Positions 25,589 through 35,281 of a DNA stretch of 64,000 nt are shown piece after piece. The translations under genes were made by a program, and so were the position numbers. This stretch comes from Synechococcus sp. JA-3-3Ab (GTDB lineage Bacteria > Cyanobacteriota > Cyanobacteriia > Thermostichales > Thermostichaceae), in assembly GCF_000013205.1 (NCBI RefSeq), contig NC_007775.1, forward strand, positions 2,811,001 through 2,875,000, in the 5' to 3' direction. The notes beneath the pieces were generated by a model that did not search any database, was not told the DNA's origin, and saw only the letters and a program-made list of their open reading frames with translations. How positions within the stretch are numbered: position 1 is the first letter of the stretch; every line of letters starts with the position of its first letter.

Positions 25589-26884
25589 CTAGAGGGAAGA
25601 GGAACGCATTGGCTCCTTGGCCTGTTGCTGGCGGGCCGAGATCTGCGCCTGGAGGGCCTGGATAGCGGCGGCATATTGCGGGTCGGCGGGAGTCGCCACC
25701 AACTCGCGATCCCGGCTGAGGCGATTGAGATCTTCTTCGGACAGTTCCACGACAATGTCAGGGGTGATGCCTTTGTGATCGATATCGGTGCCTTTGGGGG
25801 TGCGATAGCGGGCGATGGTCACCGCCAGGCCCGACCCATCGGAGAGGGGATGCACCGACTGCACTAGGCCCTTGCCAAAGGTTTGCGTGCCCACGATCAC
25901 GGCGCGCCGGTTATCCTGCAAAGCCCCCGACAAGATCTCGCTGGCGCTGGCGGATCCTCCATCCACCAAGACAGCCAAAGGCTTGTCGGTGAGGGCGCTG
26001 TTGTTGGCCGTGAGGCGATCCTGCTCCCCTTGCCGGTTCACCGTCGAGACAATGCTGCCCCGGTCGATCCACATGCGGGCGATCTCGGCGCTGGAGTAGA
26101 GCAGCCCCCCCGGATTGGCCCTCAGATCCAGCACATAGGCGGCCACTCCTTGTTTCTCCAGCTCGCGAATGGCCTGGCGCACCTTGTCGGCGGCATTGCC
26201 GGAAAACTGGGTGATGCGGATGTAGCCAATGGGCAGGCCATTTTCCTGGTGAACCGCATAGCGCACGGTGGCCAGCTCAATTCTCTCCCGCACCAGGTCG
26301 AACACCTTCAGCCCTTCCCCCTCGCGGCGGATGGTCAGCCGCACCCGTGTGCCCGGCTCGCCGCGAATGAGGCTGACGGCGGTGTTGGTGTCCATCCCTT
26401 CGGTGGATTTGTCGTCGATGCGCACGATTACATCTTTGGACTTGATCCCGGCCCGGTCGGCGGGGGATCCTTCGATGGGGGAGATCACCACCAGCTCGTT
26501 GGTCTCTTGATCCATGCCCAGCGTGATCCCCACCCCGGTCAGCTCACCGGATGTGTCAATTTGCATGCTGGCGAACTGGTCGGGATCCAAGAAGCGGGTG
26601 TAGGGATCGTTCAGTTTCTTCAGGGCTTCGCGAATGGCTGCATAGGCATCTTCTCGGGTGGCATATTCTCGGCTGAGCAGATCCCGCCGCACCGCCTCCC
26701 AGTCGACGGAGTTGAAGGAAGGGTCGACGTATTCGCGATTAACAATCTGCCAAACTTCGTCCACCACTTCCTTGGGATCCCGGCGAAACCCTGCCCAACC
26801 CGGCATGGATAGCTGCACCCCGACAAGCGACACGGCTGTGACCACTGCAGCCGTTGCACTCACCACAAACCCACGCTTTCTCAT
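25589..26884 (-). CDS. C-terminal processing protease, S41 family (CtpA/CtpB type)
   Basis: 431-residue exported serine protease. A signal/anchor at residues 8-30 precedes an N-terminal cap with YVDPSFN, a PDZ domain (GVGITLG through VIVRIDDKS) and the S41 catalytic core with LRANPGGLL, the nucleophile in DGGSASASEIL and the general base Lys in TFGKGLVQS. In cyanobacteria CtpA trims the D1 C-terminus; paralogues CtpB and CtpC have other roles, and this sequence cannot be assigned among them by eye. Confidence 0.9.
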   Translation of the reverse strand: MRKRGFVVSATAAVVTAVSLVGVQLSMPGWAGFRRDPKEVVDEVWQIVNREYVDPSFNSVDWEAVRRDLLSREYATREDAYAAIREALKKLNDPYTRFLDPDQFASMQIDTSGELTGVGITLGMDQETNELVVISPIEGSPADRAGIKSKDVIVRIDDKSTEGMDTNTAVSLIRGEPGTRVRLTIRREGEGLKVFDLVRERIELATVRYAVHQENGLPIGYIRITQFSGNAADKVRQAIRELEKQGVAAYVLDLRANPGGLLYSSAEIARMWIDRGSIVSTVNRQGEQDRLTANNSALTDKPLAVLVDGGSASASEILSGALQDNRRAVIVGTQTFGKGLVQSVHPLSDGSGLAVTIARYRTPKGTDIDHKGITPDIVVELSEEDLNRLSRDRELVATPADPQYAAAIQALQAQISARQQQAKEPMRSSSL

Positions 26885-27132
26885 TGGCTCTCCTGGAAGA
26901 CAAGGTCTAAAAGTCGAGATTAATCTCCAGCTTTTGGGGGTTTCGCCCAGAGGCTCTTCCCTGCCCCAACCTTATCTCAGGGACAAAGCAGTGCTGCCTG
27001 CCCCAGCCGGTGGTATCCAAAGTTTGGTAGGCTGCAAATGGTACAGCCCAACTGTGCCCAACGTAGCACAGGGATCCCTGCAAAGGTGCTCTCGCGATCA
27101 CATTTGCAAAGGCGCTTTTTCTTCTGGAGTCC

Positions 27133-28500
27133 ATGTCTCTTGTAACCGACTCTCCCAGCCTGCCGGAAGCTGCTGCTGACTCGCCCCTGCTGGCCCAGGT
27201 GCAGTTGGCTCGCGCTGCCGCTCGATGCACGGCTACCTTGCCCACTGCCATTAAAAATGCCGCCCTAGAGGCCATGGCCACCGCTTTGCTGGAACACCAA
27301 GAGGCCATCTTGGCAGCCAACCAGGCGGATTTGGAGCAGGCAGCGGAGCAGGTCAAGGCCGGTGAGCTGTCCGCCTCGGCCTACGCCCGCTTGAAGTTGG
27401 ACGCCCAGAAATTGGCCGACGCGGTGGCCGGGGTGCGGCAGGTGCTGCGGCTGCCGGATCCGGTGGGGCAGGCCTTGCTGATCCGGGAACTGGATGAGGG
27501 GCTGGTGCTGGAGCGGCGCACCTACCCTCTGGGAGTGCTGGGGGTGATCTTCGAGTCGCGGCCCGATGCTCTGGTGCAAATTGCCGCCCTGGCGGTGAAA
27601 ACCGGCAACAGCGTCCTGCTCAAGGGTGGCTCGGAGGGGCTCTGCTCCTGCCAGGCATTGATGGCGGCCATCCAGGCGGGGCTGCAGCAGATCCCCGAGT
27701 TTCCCCAGGGATCTTTGCAGTTGCTCACCAGCCGTGCCGAGGTCAAGGCCCTGCTGCAACTGGAAGGGCTGGTGGATCTCATCATCCCCCGCGGCTCCAG
27801 CAGCTTTGTCCGCTACATCATGGAAAATACCCGCATCCCGGTGCTGGGCCATGCCGATGGCCTCTGCCACTTGTACGTAGATCGGGCTGCCGATGTGGAC
27901 ATGGCGGTGAGGCTAACCCTGGACAGCAAAACCCAGTACCCCGCCGCCTGCAACGCCATCGAAACCCTGCTGGTGCACGCAGAGATCGCCCCCCGGTTTT
28001 TGCCCCTGGCCGTGCAGGCGCTGCGCGAGAAGGGGGTGGAGTTGCGCGGGGATCCCCGCTGCCGCCAACTGGTGCCCGATCTGATCCCGGCCACCGAGGA
28101 CGACTGGAGCACCGAGTATGCCGATTTGATCCTCTCTATTAAAGTGGTGGGCTCCCTTGACGAGGCCATTGCCCACATCGAGCGGTACGGATCCCGCCAT
28201 ACCGAGGCCATCGTGACCGAAGATGCCGCCGCTGCCCAGCGCTTCCTCGACGAAGTGGACGCAGCAGGGGTCTTTCACAATGCCTCCACCCGCTTTGCCG
28301 ATGGCTTTCGCTACGGCTTGGGGGCAGAAGTGGGCATCAGCACCCAAAAGCTGCCGCCGCGCGGCCCGGTGGGTTTGGAGGGCTTGGTGACCTACCGCTA
28401 CCAACTGCGAGGGCGAGGCCATCTTGTAGCCGACTATACAGGCCCCCAGGCCCGACCTTTTCAACATCGAGATCGCCTGAACACCACCGGTTTGTCTTAG
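27133..28500 (+). CDS. proA: Gamma-glutamyl phosphate reductase
   Basis: Second enzyme of proline synthesis, reducing gamma-glutamyl phosphate to glutamate semialdehyde with NADPH. The 455-residue protein has the aldehyde-dehydrogenase-like fold, with [22 protein letters not shown], the catalytic Cys in [11 protein letters not shown] and [13 protein letters not shown] near the end. It is slightly long at both ends, with a C-terminal extension of about 25 residues after the family's usual finish. Confidence 0.95.
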   Translation: MSLVTDSPSLPEAAADSPLLAQVQLARAAARCTATLPTAIKNAALEAMATALLEHQEAILAANQADLEQAAEQVKAGELSASAYARLKLDAQKLADAVAGVRQVLRLPDPVGQALLIRELDEGLVLERRTYPLGVLGVIFESRPDALVQIAALAVKTGNSVLLKGGSEGLCSCQALMAAIQAGLQQIPEFPQGSLQLLTSRAEVKALLQLEGLVDLIIPRGSSSFVRYIMENTRIPVLGHADGLCHLYVDRAADVDMAVRLTLDSKTQYPAACNAIETLLVHAEIAPRFLPLAVQALREKGVELRGDPRCRQLVPDLIPATEDDWSTEYADLILSIKVVGSLDEAIAHIERYGSRHTEAIVTEDAAAAQRFLDEVDAAGVFHNASTRFADGFRYGLGAEVGISTQKLPPRGPVGLEGLVTYRYQLRGRGHLVADYTGPQARPFQHRDRLNTTGLS

Positions 28501-28763
28501 GGATCAGGGCCTGCTGCAGCGGCCGACTGTACAAAGCAATCCATGACGGAAACCGTTCTGCTCGTCTGGGTGGCTCCAAGTTAAGGTAAATTAGAAGATA
28601 GCCTTGTGATTTGCAAAGGTTGTGCTTTGTGCCCCGCTGTGGTGCAACAATAGACCACCGAAGGCTACTGGGTTTTGAAATTTGCTGTCGGCTTGAGCGC
28701 CTTTGACCTAGCACCTTGCTTTTTGGCTGCCTTTTGTTATTTCGATAGGAGCTTCGCTGCATC

Positions 28764-29309
28764 ATGCCCGTTCGTCTGTATGTCGGAAATCTGCCGGAAG
28801 AGGTGGATCGTCAGGCATTGGAGAAGCTCTTTAGCTCTGCAGGTGAGGTCATTTCCACCAAGGTGATTCGGGATCGGCGGACAGGCAAATGTCGCGGCTT
28901 CGGGTTTGTAACCGTGAGCACCGAAGAGCAGGCGCAGCAGTACATCGAAAAGTTCAACGGCCACAGCTTTGGCGATGTCAACCTGCGCATCGAGATTGCC
29001 CAGCGGCGGGAGAAACGGGAAGACGCCGAAGCCAGGGCAGCAGCCTCCAGCTCCCCAGCTAAGGAGTCTGCCAAAGATGCTGGCAAGGATTCTAGGGCGC
29101 CCGGGGATCCTGAGCCCCGAGGTTCTTCCAAAGGCTCCAAAGAGTCTGGGGAAAAGTCCGCTCCCAGCAAAAAGCAACGCCAGCGGGGCAACAAAGGGAG
29201 TGGAGGCAATGTCGTTGCCGAGACTGAAGGGGCCTTTGAGCCGGATCCCCGTTGGGCCAGTCAGTTGCAGCGGATTAAGGAGCAGCTTCTCCAAGCGACC
29301 AACTCCTGA
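28764..29309 (+). CDS. RNA-binding protein with one RRM and a disordered tail
   Basis: 181 residues. Residues 3-80 are an RRM with RNP2 (LYVGNL) and RNP1 (KCRGFGFV), as in cyanobacterial Rbp proteins linked to cold response and to localisation of photosynthesis mRNAs. Instead of the short Gly-rich tail of Rbp, the C-terminal 100 residues are charged and Ser/Lys/Gly-rich with an FEPDPRWASQL patch at the end, as in the longer Rbp subgroup. The 263-base leader upstream contains AGGAG close to the ATG. Spaced 91 bases before the DsbA-like gene. Confidence 0.9.
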   Translation: MPVRLYVGNLPEEVDRQALEKLFSSAGEVISTKVIRDRRTGKCRGFGFVTVSTEEQAQQYIEKFNGHSFGDVNLRIEIAQRREKREDAEARAAASSSPAKESAKDAGKDSRAPGDPEPRGSSKGSKESGEKSAPSKKQRQRGNKGSGGNVVAETEGAFEPDPRWASQLQRIKEQLLQATNS

Positions 29310-29400
29310 TCCCCCCAAAAGCGTGGTGGACATCGCCGCCATCTGGCGTTAGCCTGGTTGAGCTGTACAGCTCTGGGCATACTCGAGAGGGGGTTTTGGG

Positions 29401-30195
29401 ATGGATAGTCTGGCAAGGGTTTTTCGCGCGTGGGGACAGTGCTTGGCCAAAGCTGGGTTCCTCGGCGCGCTGCTGGTTTGGCTGGGGATGAGCAGCGTTG
29501 TCCAAGTTGCCCTCGCAGCTCCAGCCGATTTGGAGGAGCAGGTGCTGCAGATCATTCGCAAGCACCCCCAGGTGATCCTGGAGGCGGTGCAGGAGTACCA
29601 GCAGCGGCAGTACCAAGAGCAGCAGCAACAACAGCAGAAGTTGGCGGAAGAATTTGGCCGGCAGTTGCGGGAGAACCCGCGTGCCGTCATCGGAGACTCT
29701 CCTCAACTGGGATCCGACGCTTTGCGGTTGGTGTTGGTGGAGTTTTCCGATTTTCAATGTCCCTTCTGCGCCCGCGCCCACGACACCCTCAAACAGTTCA
29801 TGGCCGAGCACGGGAATGAGGTGACCTTGGTGTACAAGCACCTGCCCTTGACCAGCATCCACCCGGAGGCGATGGCGGCGGCTCGCGCGGCCTGGGCTGC
29901 CCACCGTCAGGGCAAGTTCTGGGAGTTCCACGACGAGCTGTTTGCCAACCAATCCCAGCTTGGGGATGAATTTTATGTAGCTACCGCCGAGAAGTTGGGC
30001 CTAAATGTGGAGAAATTCAATCGGGATCGGCGCAGCCGGGCGGCGGAGCGCGCCATTCAGCGAGATATGGATCTGGCCTCTCAACTGGGCATCGGCGGCA
30101 CCCCTCATTTCATCTTGAACGGCCTTTCTTTTTCGGGGGCGCAGCCTTTGGAGGTGTTTGAGCAGACGCTGCAACAGGCCAAGCAAGCCCTCTAG
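29401..30195 (+). CDS. Exported DsbA-like thiol oxidoreductase
   Basis: 264 residues. An N-terminal signal or anchor (LGALLVWLGM to VALAA) is followed by a Gln-rich coiled segment (about 65-85) and a thioredoxin/DsbA domain with FSDFQCPFC at about 115-123 and a cis-Pro in GIGGTPHF. It belongs to the DsbA/BdbD-like (DSBA_Thioredoxin_4) group and should catalyse disulfide formation in the periplasm or lumen, normally reoxidised by a VKOR or DsbB. No such partner lies beside it. Confidence 0.88.
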   Translation: MDSLARVFRAWGQCLAKAGFLGALLVWLGMSSVVQVALAAPADLEEQVLQIIRKHPQVILEAVQEYQQRQYQEQQQQQQKLAEEFGRQLRENPRAVIGDSPQLGSDALRLVLVEFSDFQCPFCARAHDTLKQFMAEHGNEVTLVYKHLPLTSIHPEAMAAARAAWAAHRQGKFWEFHDELFANQSQLGDEFYVATAEKLGLNVEKFNRDRRSRAAERAIQRDMDLASQLGIGGTPHFILNGLSFSGAQPLEVFEQTLQQAKQAL

Positions 30196-30218
30196 CCCGG
30201 TTAGAGCCTCAAGTCCAG

Positions 30219-30914
30219 ATGTCGAGTCCCTATCGTTGCCCAGAGTGCGGAGATAGTTTCCTGTTTCGGCCGGATCCCTGCCCCACCTGTGCCAGCCGAA
30301 AACGCCAGAAACAGAAGGCTGCCCGCGCCAGGGAAAAACGGGGCAGCTACGACCTGACGGGCCAGGTGGCCGCCGCCGAGTTCTGGCAACTGTTGCGTTG
30401 GTACCCCTGCTGCCCTTGCTGTGGCAAGCCCTGGCCGGAGGTGGGATCCGCCCCTGTCCAGGATCACATCATCCCCCTTAGCCGTGGGGGGCCCAACACG
30501 GCTGCCAACCTGCAGCCTCTTTGTCCAGCCTGCAACGGCTGGAAGGCGGATTTTCTCATTTGTTTTGACAGAGCCGTGCCGGGGCGGGTGCGACCCTTGC
30601 CTCAGCACCTTTGGCCCAGCTTTCGGCGTTGGCTCGGCCTCGGCGGCGTCGAGGAAAAGCAAGCCCGCGAGCGGCAGTTGGATTGGTTGGATCCCGGCCT
30701 AGATCTTGGCGGCGGGGATCGCCCCCAACTGGTGCAACAGTTGGCCTATCCCTTGGCCAGCCCAGCCCAATTGCAGGCGGAAACCTTGCGCCTCACGCTG
30801 GCGGCGATCTCACTGGAAGAAGGATCCCTGGCGATTCCAACCAGTGGTGCAAAGGGCAGCGAGGCCCAAGCAGCCCGATGGAGCTATTCCCAACAGCCGC
30901 GAAACGGTTCCTAA
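30219..30914 (+). CDS. HNH endonuclease with N-terminal zinc ribbon
   Basis: 231 residues. The first 27 residues contain CPECGD and CPTCAS, a zinc-ribbon pair. The middle has CCPCCGKPW, QDHIIPLSRGG and LCPACNGWK, an HNH core with two CxxC knuckles. The final 100 residues are unknown and rich in Leu/Gln. It starts 23 bases after the DsbA-like gene on the same strand. Nuclease activity is likely from the motifs; target and function are unknown. Confidence 0.8.
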   Translation: MSSPYRCPECGDSFLFRPDPCPTCASRKRQKQKAARAREKRGSYDLTGQVAAAEFWQLLRWYPCCPCCGKPWPEVGSAPVQDHIIPLSRGGPNTAANLQPLCPACNGWKADFLICFDRAVPGRVRPLPQHLWPSFRRWLGLGGVEEKQARERQLDWLDPGLDLGGGDRPQLVQQLAYPLASPAQLQAETLRLTLAAISLEEGSLAIPTSGAKGSEAQAARWSYSQQPRNGS

Positions 30915-30915
30915 T

Positions 30916-30976
30916 CTCCCCTCTCCCTGAGGGAGAGGGGCTGGGGGTGAGGGAATCCCTGAGGGAGAGGGGCTGA
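30916..30976 (+). repeat. Dispersed palindromic repeat, copy B with partial duplication
   Basis: CTCCCCTCTCCCTGAGGG continues into AGAGGGGCTGGGGGTGAGGG (30916-30953); the CCCTGAGGGAGAGGGGCTGA part is repeated at 30957-30976. It can fold as CCCTCTCCC against GGGAGAGGG. It fills the gap between two convergent genes (HNH and the SPOR-like gene). Confidence 0.8.
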
Positions 30977-30988
30977 ATCCGGCTGCCG

Positions 30989-32173
30989 CTACTCGACGGG
31001 CAGGATGCGGGCGTCAAACCCTGCTTCAGCCAGAGCACGCCGCGCCTGTTCGGCATTGGCCCGTTGCCGGTAGGTGCCCACCTGAATCACTGAGCCGCGC
31101 ACAAAAGCGTCAGGGGCAAACTGCTGGAGCTTGGGCAGCGCCTCTGCCCCGGCGGATACCACCACCCAAAATCCGCCCGTGCCTTCTGCGCGCAGGGATG
31201 CGGCAGAGGGGGTGGGATCCTGAACCAGAAGCGGTCGAGAGCGGCGCAGATCGGCGGGGAAGATCCCGGCTTCGTAGCCTTGGTCGGCCAAGTACCGCAC
31301 CTGTTCGGCGGCAGCAGCGGGGTCGGCAAACCCGCCGGTGCGCACCACCCGCAGGTCGTCGTAGATCAAGGGCAGGGATCCCTCTAGCAGTTGTTGGAGT
31401 GCAGGCCATTTTTCACCGCTGGGATCGGCCACCAACACCCAGTAGCGCTCCCCCTGAGGTGGGTTGGAGTCGGGATCCCCCACAGCTTCCTCTCCTGCCA
31501 ACGACACCGCCACCGCCGGCAGGCCCTGGGCGGTCAGCCAGCGGGCCTGATCCTGCGCCAGCGACAGGCGGGAGAAGGTGCCCGTCTGCAAAGCCGCCTG
31601 GCCGCGGTATTGCACCACAGCAGCCCCTGGAAAGAAGCGGCGCACCCGCTCTTCCAGCCGGGGATCCCCAGTAGGGTTGGGCACTTGGGTGGCAAAGGGC
31701 CGCTGCGGATCGAAGGGGGGAGCCGTTGGCGCTGGCGGGGCAGGACTGGGGGAGGGAGCGGGAAAAGCGGGCGGCAGGGGCGGATCCGTCTCTTGGCGGC
31801 TCACCACCCGCACCGGCAACCCCAGCCGTTCCAATTCCGCTTGGCGGCGTTGGGCGTGGTTGCGGTTGATGAACGTCCCCGCTAAGATGAACACTTGTCC
31901 ATCCCCTTGCACGAAATAGGCGTCCGGCACCTGGGCGCGCACCTTGGCCAGCTCGGCTGCCCCATCGGCCAACACGTGAACTTGGTAACGCGTCAGCGCC
32001 AGAGCAGCAGGCAGGGCGAGGGCAAAAGCTGCCAGAGATCCGGCCACGAGCGCCGTCGCCATCGCCGGTCGCAGCCAAGGGACGCATGGAAGGAGGCCTG
32101 TACAAGTCGTCCCCCCTGAGGCAAGCCACAGGCGAGCAATCCATCTGCGGCGGTTACGCAGCCCAGCGTTCAC
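30989..32173 (-). CDS. Exported protein with SPOR-like repeats
   Basis: 394 residues (GTG at 32173; ATG 32062, residue 38, is an equally good start). A hydrophobic anchor at about 40-60 (VAGSLAAFALALPAALAL) precedes at least three copies of a unit of about 75 residues with features such as FVQGDGQVFILAGTF, VVQYRGQAALQTGTF and FVRGSVIQVGTYRQRANAEQA. Such units with a V..G.(F/Y) strand followed by an amphipathic helix fit SPOR or SPOR-like folds, which bind denuded peptidoglycan at division sites. Pro-rich linkers separate units. Family assignment is by eye. Confidence 0.65.
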   Translation of the reverse strand: MNAGLRNRRRWIARLWLASGGTTCTGLLPCVPWLRPAMATALVAGSLAAFALALPAALALTRYQVHVLADGAAELAKVRAQVPDAYFVQGDGQVFILAGTFINRNHAQRRQAELERLGLPVRVVSRQETDPPLPPAFPAPSPSPAPPAPTAPPFDPQRPFATQVPNPTGDPRLEERVRRFFPGAAVVQYRGQAALQTGTFSRLSLAQDQARWLTAQGLPAVAVSLAGEEAVGDPDSNPPQGERYWVLVADPSGEKWPALQQLLEGSLPLIYDDLRVVRTGGFADPAAAAEQVRYLADQGYEAGIFPADLRRSRPLLVQDPTPSAASLRAEGTGGFWVVVSAGAEALPKLQQFAPDAFVRGSVIQVGTYRQRANAEQARRALAEAGFDARILPVE

Positions 32174-32179
32174 GGGAGA

Positions 32180-32229
32180 AGCGCAGATTTAGTGTACCTC
32201 TAGTAGCGCAGATTTAGTGTACCTCTAGT
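32180..32229. repeat. 25-bp perfect tandem duplication
   Basis: A 25-base unit beginning AGCGCAGATTTAGTG and ending CCTCTAGT occurs at 32180-32204 and again immediately at 32205-32229 with no mismatch. It lies just upstream of the GTG of the SPOR-like gene, in its promoter or leader. Confidence 0.9.
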
Positions 32230-32282
32230 ATAGACACGCCGCTGGCCGAGGAGGGTTTGACAACCCCTGTCACCTGCGGTCT

Positions 32283-32699
32283 TCAGAAGCGACGGCGACG
32301 ATAGCGCTGGCGACTCGGTCGGCGGAGGGCCGGGGATCCCCCCAGAGCAAAGCGGATGATCTCCGTCTTGTACTGCTGTGAGCCCTCCGTGTAGCGGGCA
32401 AGCTGGATGGCGGATCCCTGGCCGGAGGGGAGGGCTGGCAGAGACTGCTCCGGCGTTGCGGCTTCGATGGCGATGAAAAACCGCAAGCGCAGCAGCACCT
32501 CCAATTTAGACAGTCGCTCGGTCTGTTCGGGCACGAGGCGGCCCAGAGAGATTTGGAGGCGCGGCCCGCGTCGCCGGGATCCGGGGCGGCTCCAGAGCTG
32601 TTGGGCCAACGTCCACAGAGAGGCCTGCTCAGGAGATTTGACCAACAGCTTCAGTCCCGCCAAGGGGTTGAGGCCATAGGTAAGCAGCAGAGAATACAT
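32283..32699 (-). CDS. Small basic protein, unknown
   Basis: 138 residues, ATG at 32699. Begins YSLLLTYGLNPLAGLKLL and ends in a strongly basic tail (RRPSRQRYRRRRF). Between them is a predicted strand-rich part (RLQISLGRL, LEVLLRLRFFIAIEA). No family recognised; basic tails of this sort suit nucleic-acid or membrane contact. It is divergent from recJ with 97 bases between. Confidence 0.5.
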   Translation of the reverse strand: MYSLLLTYGLNPLAGLKLLVKSPEQASLWTLAQQLWSRPGSRRRGPRLQISLGRLVPEQTERLSKLEVLLRLRFFIAIEAATPEQSLPALPSGQGSAIQLARYTEGSQQYKTEIIRFALGGSPALRRPSRQRYRRRRF

Positions 32700-32796
32700 G
32701 GGCAGCGGACTGAGGAGCAGAGAGGCGTTTTTGGGTTAGGGTCAAAAGATAGCTCATAGGCCAACTGTAGCACTGCTACCCGCTATCTGAAGACCG

Positions 32797-35259
32797 ATGG
32801 CCATGGCCGGGATCCCTGACCAACGCTGGCTGTTTCAGCCTGTGAACCCACTGGCTGCCCAGAGCTTGGCTGAGGCGGTGGGGGTCTCGCCCGTCTTGGC
32901 TCAGATCTTGCTCAATCGCGGCCTCTCCAGCCCTGCTGCCGTGCAGCAGTATTTGCAGCCGGATCCCGTCCACCTGCCCCCGCCCAGCCAAGATTTTGCC
33001 GATTTGCCGCTGGCGGTGGAATTGCTGGAGGGGGCGATTCGCCGACAAGAGCCCATTGCCATCTGCGGCGATTACGATGCCGACGGCATGACCAGCACGG
33101 CTCTGCTGCTGCGGGCGCTGCGGGGCGCTCCAGTGTATTACCGCATCCCCAGCCGCCTCAGGGAGGGCTATGGCCTCAACAACCGCATGGTGCAGGAGCT
33201 GCACCGCGAGGGGGTACGCCTCATCCTCACCGTGGACAACGGCATTGCCGCCCATGCGCCCATCCAACTGGCCAAAGAGCTGGGCTTGACGGTGATCGTG
33301 ACGGATCACCACGACTTGCCCCCCCAGTTGCCCCCTGCCGACGCCATCCTCAATCCCAAACAGCTCCCCCTCTCTTCTCCCTATCGGGGGATGGCCGGGG
33401 TGGGGGTGGCCTACCTCCTGGCCCAGGCCTTGGCAGAGCGCCGCGGGGACGAACATTTGGAGCGGGTGGCGCTGGAACTGTTTACGGTGGGCACCATTGC
33501 CGATTTGGCGCCGCTGACGGGAGTTAACCGCCTTTGGGTGCGGCAGGGGCTGGCTCTCTTGCCCACTTCCCAGGTGGCCGGGATCCGCGCCCTCTTGGCG
33601 GTGATGGGAATGACGGGATCCCCAGAGGAGCTGCGGCCAGAGTGGGTAGGGTTTGGCCTGGGGCCGCGCATCAACGCCATTGGGCGGATTGGCCGACCGG
33701 AGCTGGGGATCCAGTTGCTGACCACCGACGATCCGCAGCAGGCAGAAAAACTGGCCCGCCGCTGCGAACGCCTCAACCAGGTGCGGCAGCAGATGTGTGG
33801 GCGCATCGAGGCGGAGGCCCTGGAGCAAATCGCCCGGCAAGGGCGGGATCTGCAGCAAGAGCGAGTGTTGACGATTTTGGGATCCCCGCAGCAGCGCTGG
33901 CACAAAGGGGTAATTGGCCTGGTGGCCTCGCGGCTGGCGGAGCGTTTTGGCTGTCCGGTGTTTATCGGCAGCCAGTCGCCCCAGGGGGAGATTACCGGCT
34001 CGGCGCGGCAGGGGATCCCGGAGTTCGACGTGTTTCAGGCGTTGGAGTTTTGCAAAGATTTGTTCAGCAAACACGGCGGCCACCCGGCGGCGGGGGGATT
34101 TAGCCTGAGGGCGGAAAACTGGCCTCTTTTGGAAGAGCGGCTTCGGCAATTTGCCCAACAGCGGTTGCAGCCGGAACAAATCCGTCCCCTGGTGCAGATC
34201 GACGCGGAGGTGGCACTGGCGGATCTCACCTTCGACCTCTACCGCGAGCTGCAGCGGTTGCAGCCCTGTGGCATCGGCAATCCGGAGCCGGTCTTTTGCA
34301 GCCGCAACCTGCAGGTGTTGCAACAGCAGCGATTTTGCCCACAGCCTGCCCAAAGGGGGGAGGATACCCCCGGCCACCTGAGGCTGCTGCTCCGGGATCC
34401 CGTCAGCCGGGGCCTAGACGGGGCAGGATCCTCACTTGCTGCCCCAGCCAAAGCCCGCAGCCGTCCCCTGTGGGCCATTTGGTGGGGAGGGGCCGCCGCC
34501 TATCCCCTGCCGGCGCAGATTGACATCGCCTACACCCTCAAGGCCAAAAGGTGGGGGGAAGAAACCCAACTGGAGCTGGAGATTCTTGGGATCCGGCCTG
34601 CCGCAGAAGCCAGCTCTGCCGATCTTTCGCCCGCCGCCGTCGCTCCCACCCTCTCCGATGCCAAAGCTGGCGCCCAGGCAGCACCCTCCCCCCTGCTGAT
34701 CTACCGCCCTGCCCCCCAGCCCACCCAACCGCTGCGTTGGCAGGCTGTATCTCGATTTTCTGCCCTCCTGCCCCAGGCGCGGGGAACGATCCTCCTCTAC
34801 GGCTTCCGGCGCCCTACGTTTGTCCTGCCACCGAAGCAGCATCCCTCCCTGACCCTCCACTACGACCGCCCCCAAGCTGGCCATCGCTACAACCAACTGT
34901 GGCTGTGGAGTTGGCCTCCCTCTTTGGATCACCTCAAGTGGTTGCTCTCCTGCACTCCCGGCGACGCGCTGCTGATTGTCCTGCACCACCAGGCGGTGCC
35001 TCTGCCCTCCGCCGCTGCCTTACAACGGCAATTGCGCCACTACCTGCAAAACCAAGCCCAGGTGGATCTGTTACGCTTGGCCCAGCAATGGTGGCTGTCG
35101 CCAGCGCTGTTAGTGGCCGGCCTGCGCTCCCTGGGGTATGCCTGTCCAGAGTTTGGCCCGACAGGATCTTTGGAAGAGGAGCTGGAGGCCCAGCGGGCCT
35201 GGTACCGCAGCTCTTGGCAACAAGTGGCTGCCCTGCTGCAGGGATCTCGTCCGCAATAG
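32797..35259 (+). CDS. recJ: Single-stranded-DNA-specific exonuclease RecJ
   Basis: 5'-3' exonuclease used in recombinational and mismatch repair. DHH-family motifs: ICGDYDADGMTSTALL near residue 88, DNGIAAH, the DHHD motif in VTDHHDLPP near 168, and DHHA1 motif with GGHPAAGGFS near 425. An OB-fold C-terminal part follows (residues about 470-600) and a further 200 residues with limited similarity to usual RecJ, an extension that is common in cyanobacterial RecJ. At 820 residues it is clearly longer than the E. coli protein. Confidence 0.93.
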   Translation: MAMAGIPDQRWLFQPVNPLAAQSLAEAVGVSPVLAQILLNRGLSSPAAVQQYLQPDPVHLPPPSQDFADLPLAVELLEGAIRRQEPIAICGDYDADGMTSTALLLRALRGAPVYYRIPSRLREGYGLNNRMVQELHREGVRLILTVDNGIAAHAPIQLAKELGLTVIVTDHHDLPPQLPPADAILNPKQLPLSSPYRGMAGVGVAYLLAQALAERRGDEHLERVALELFTVGTIADLAPLTGVNRLWVRQGLALLPTSQVAGIRALLAVMGMTGSPEELRPEWVGFGLGPRINAIGRIGRPELGIQLLTTDDPQQAEKLARRCERLNQVRQQMCGRIEAEALEQIARQGRDLQQERVLTILGSPQQRWHKGVIGLVASRLAERFGCPVFIGSQSPQGEITGSARQGIPEFDVFQALEFCKDLFSKHGGHPAAGGFSLRAENWPLLEERLRQFAQQRLQPEQIRPLVQIDAEVALADLTFDLYRELQRLQPCGIGNPEPVFCSRNLQVLQQQRFCPQPAQRGEDTPGHLRLLLRDPVSRGLDGAGSSLAAPAKARSRPLWAIWWGGAAAYPLPAQIDIAYTLKAKRWGEETQLELEILGIRPAAEASSADLSPAAVAPTLSDAKAGAQAAPSPLLIYRPAPQPTQPLRWQAVSRFSALLPQARGTILLYGFRRPTFVLPPKQHPSLTLHYDRPQAGHRYNQLWLWSWPPSLDHLKWLLSCTPGDALLIVLHHQAVPLPSAAALQRQLRHYLQNQAQVDLLRLAQQWWLSPALLVAGLRSLGYACPEFGPTGSLEEELEAQRAWYRSSWQQVAALLQGSRPQ

Positions 35260-35281
35260 ACCCCTCGCTTCCCGCCAGCCT

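Noticed and set aside
32180-32229. CRISPR or spacer-repeat unit
   Set aside because: Only two copies, directly adjacent with no spacer, and no cas genes in the window.
32776-34377. 533-codon open frame on minus strand
   Set aside because: Antisense of recJ. The RecJ motifs are intact on the plus strand.
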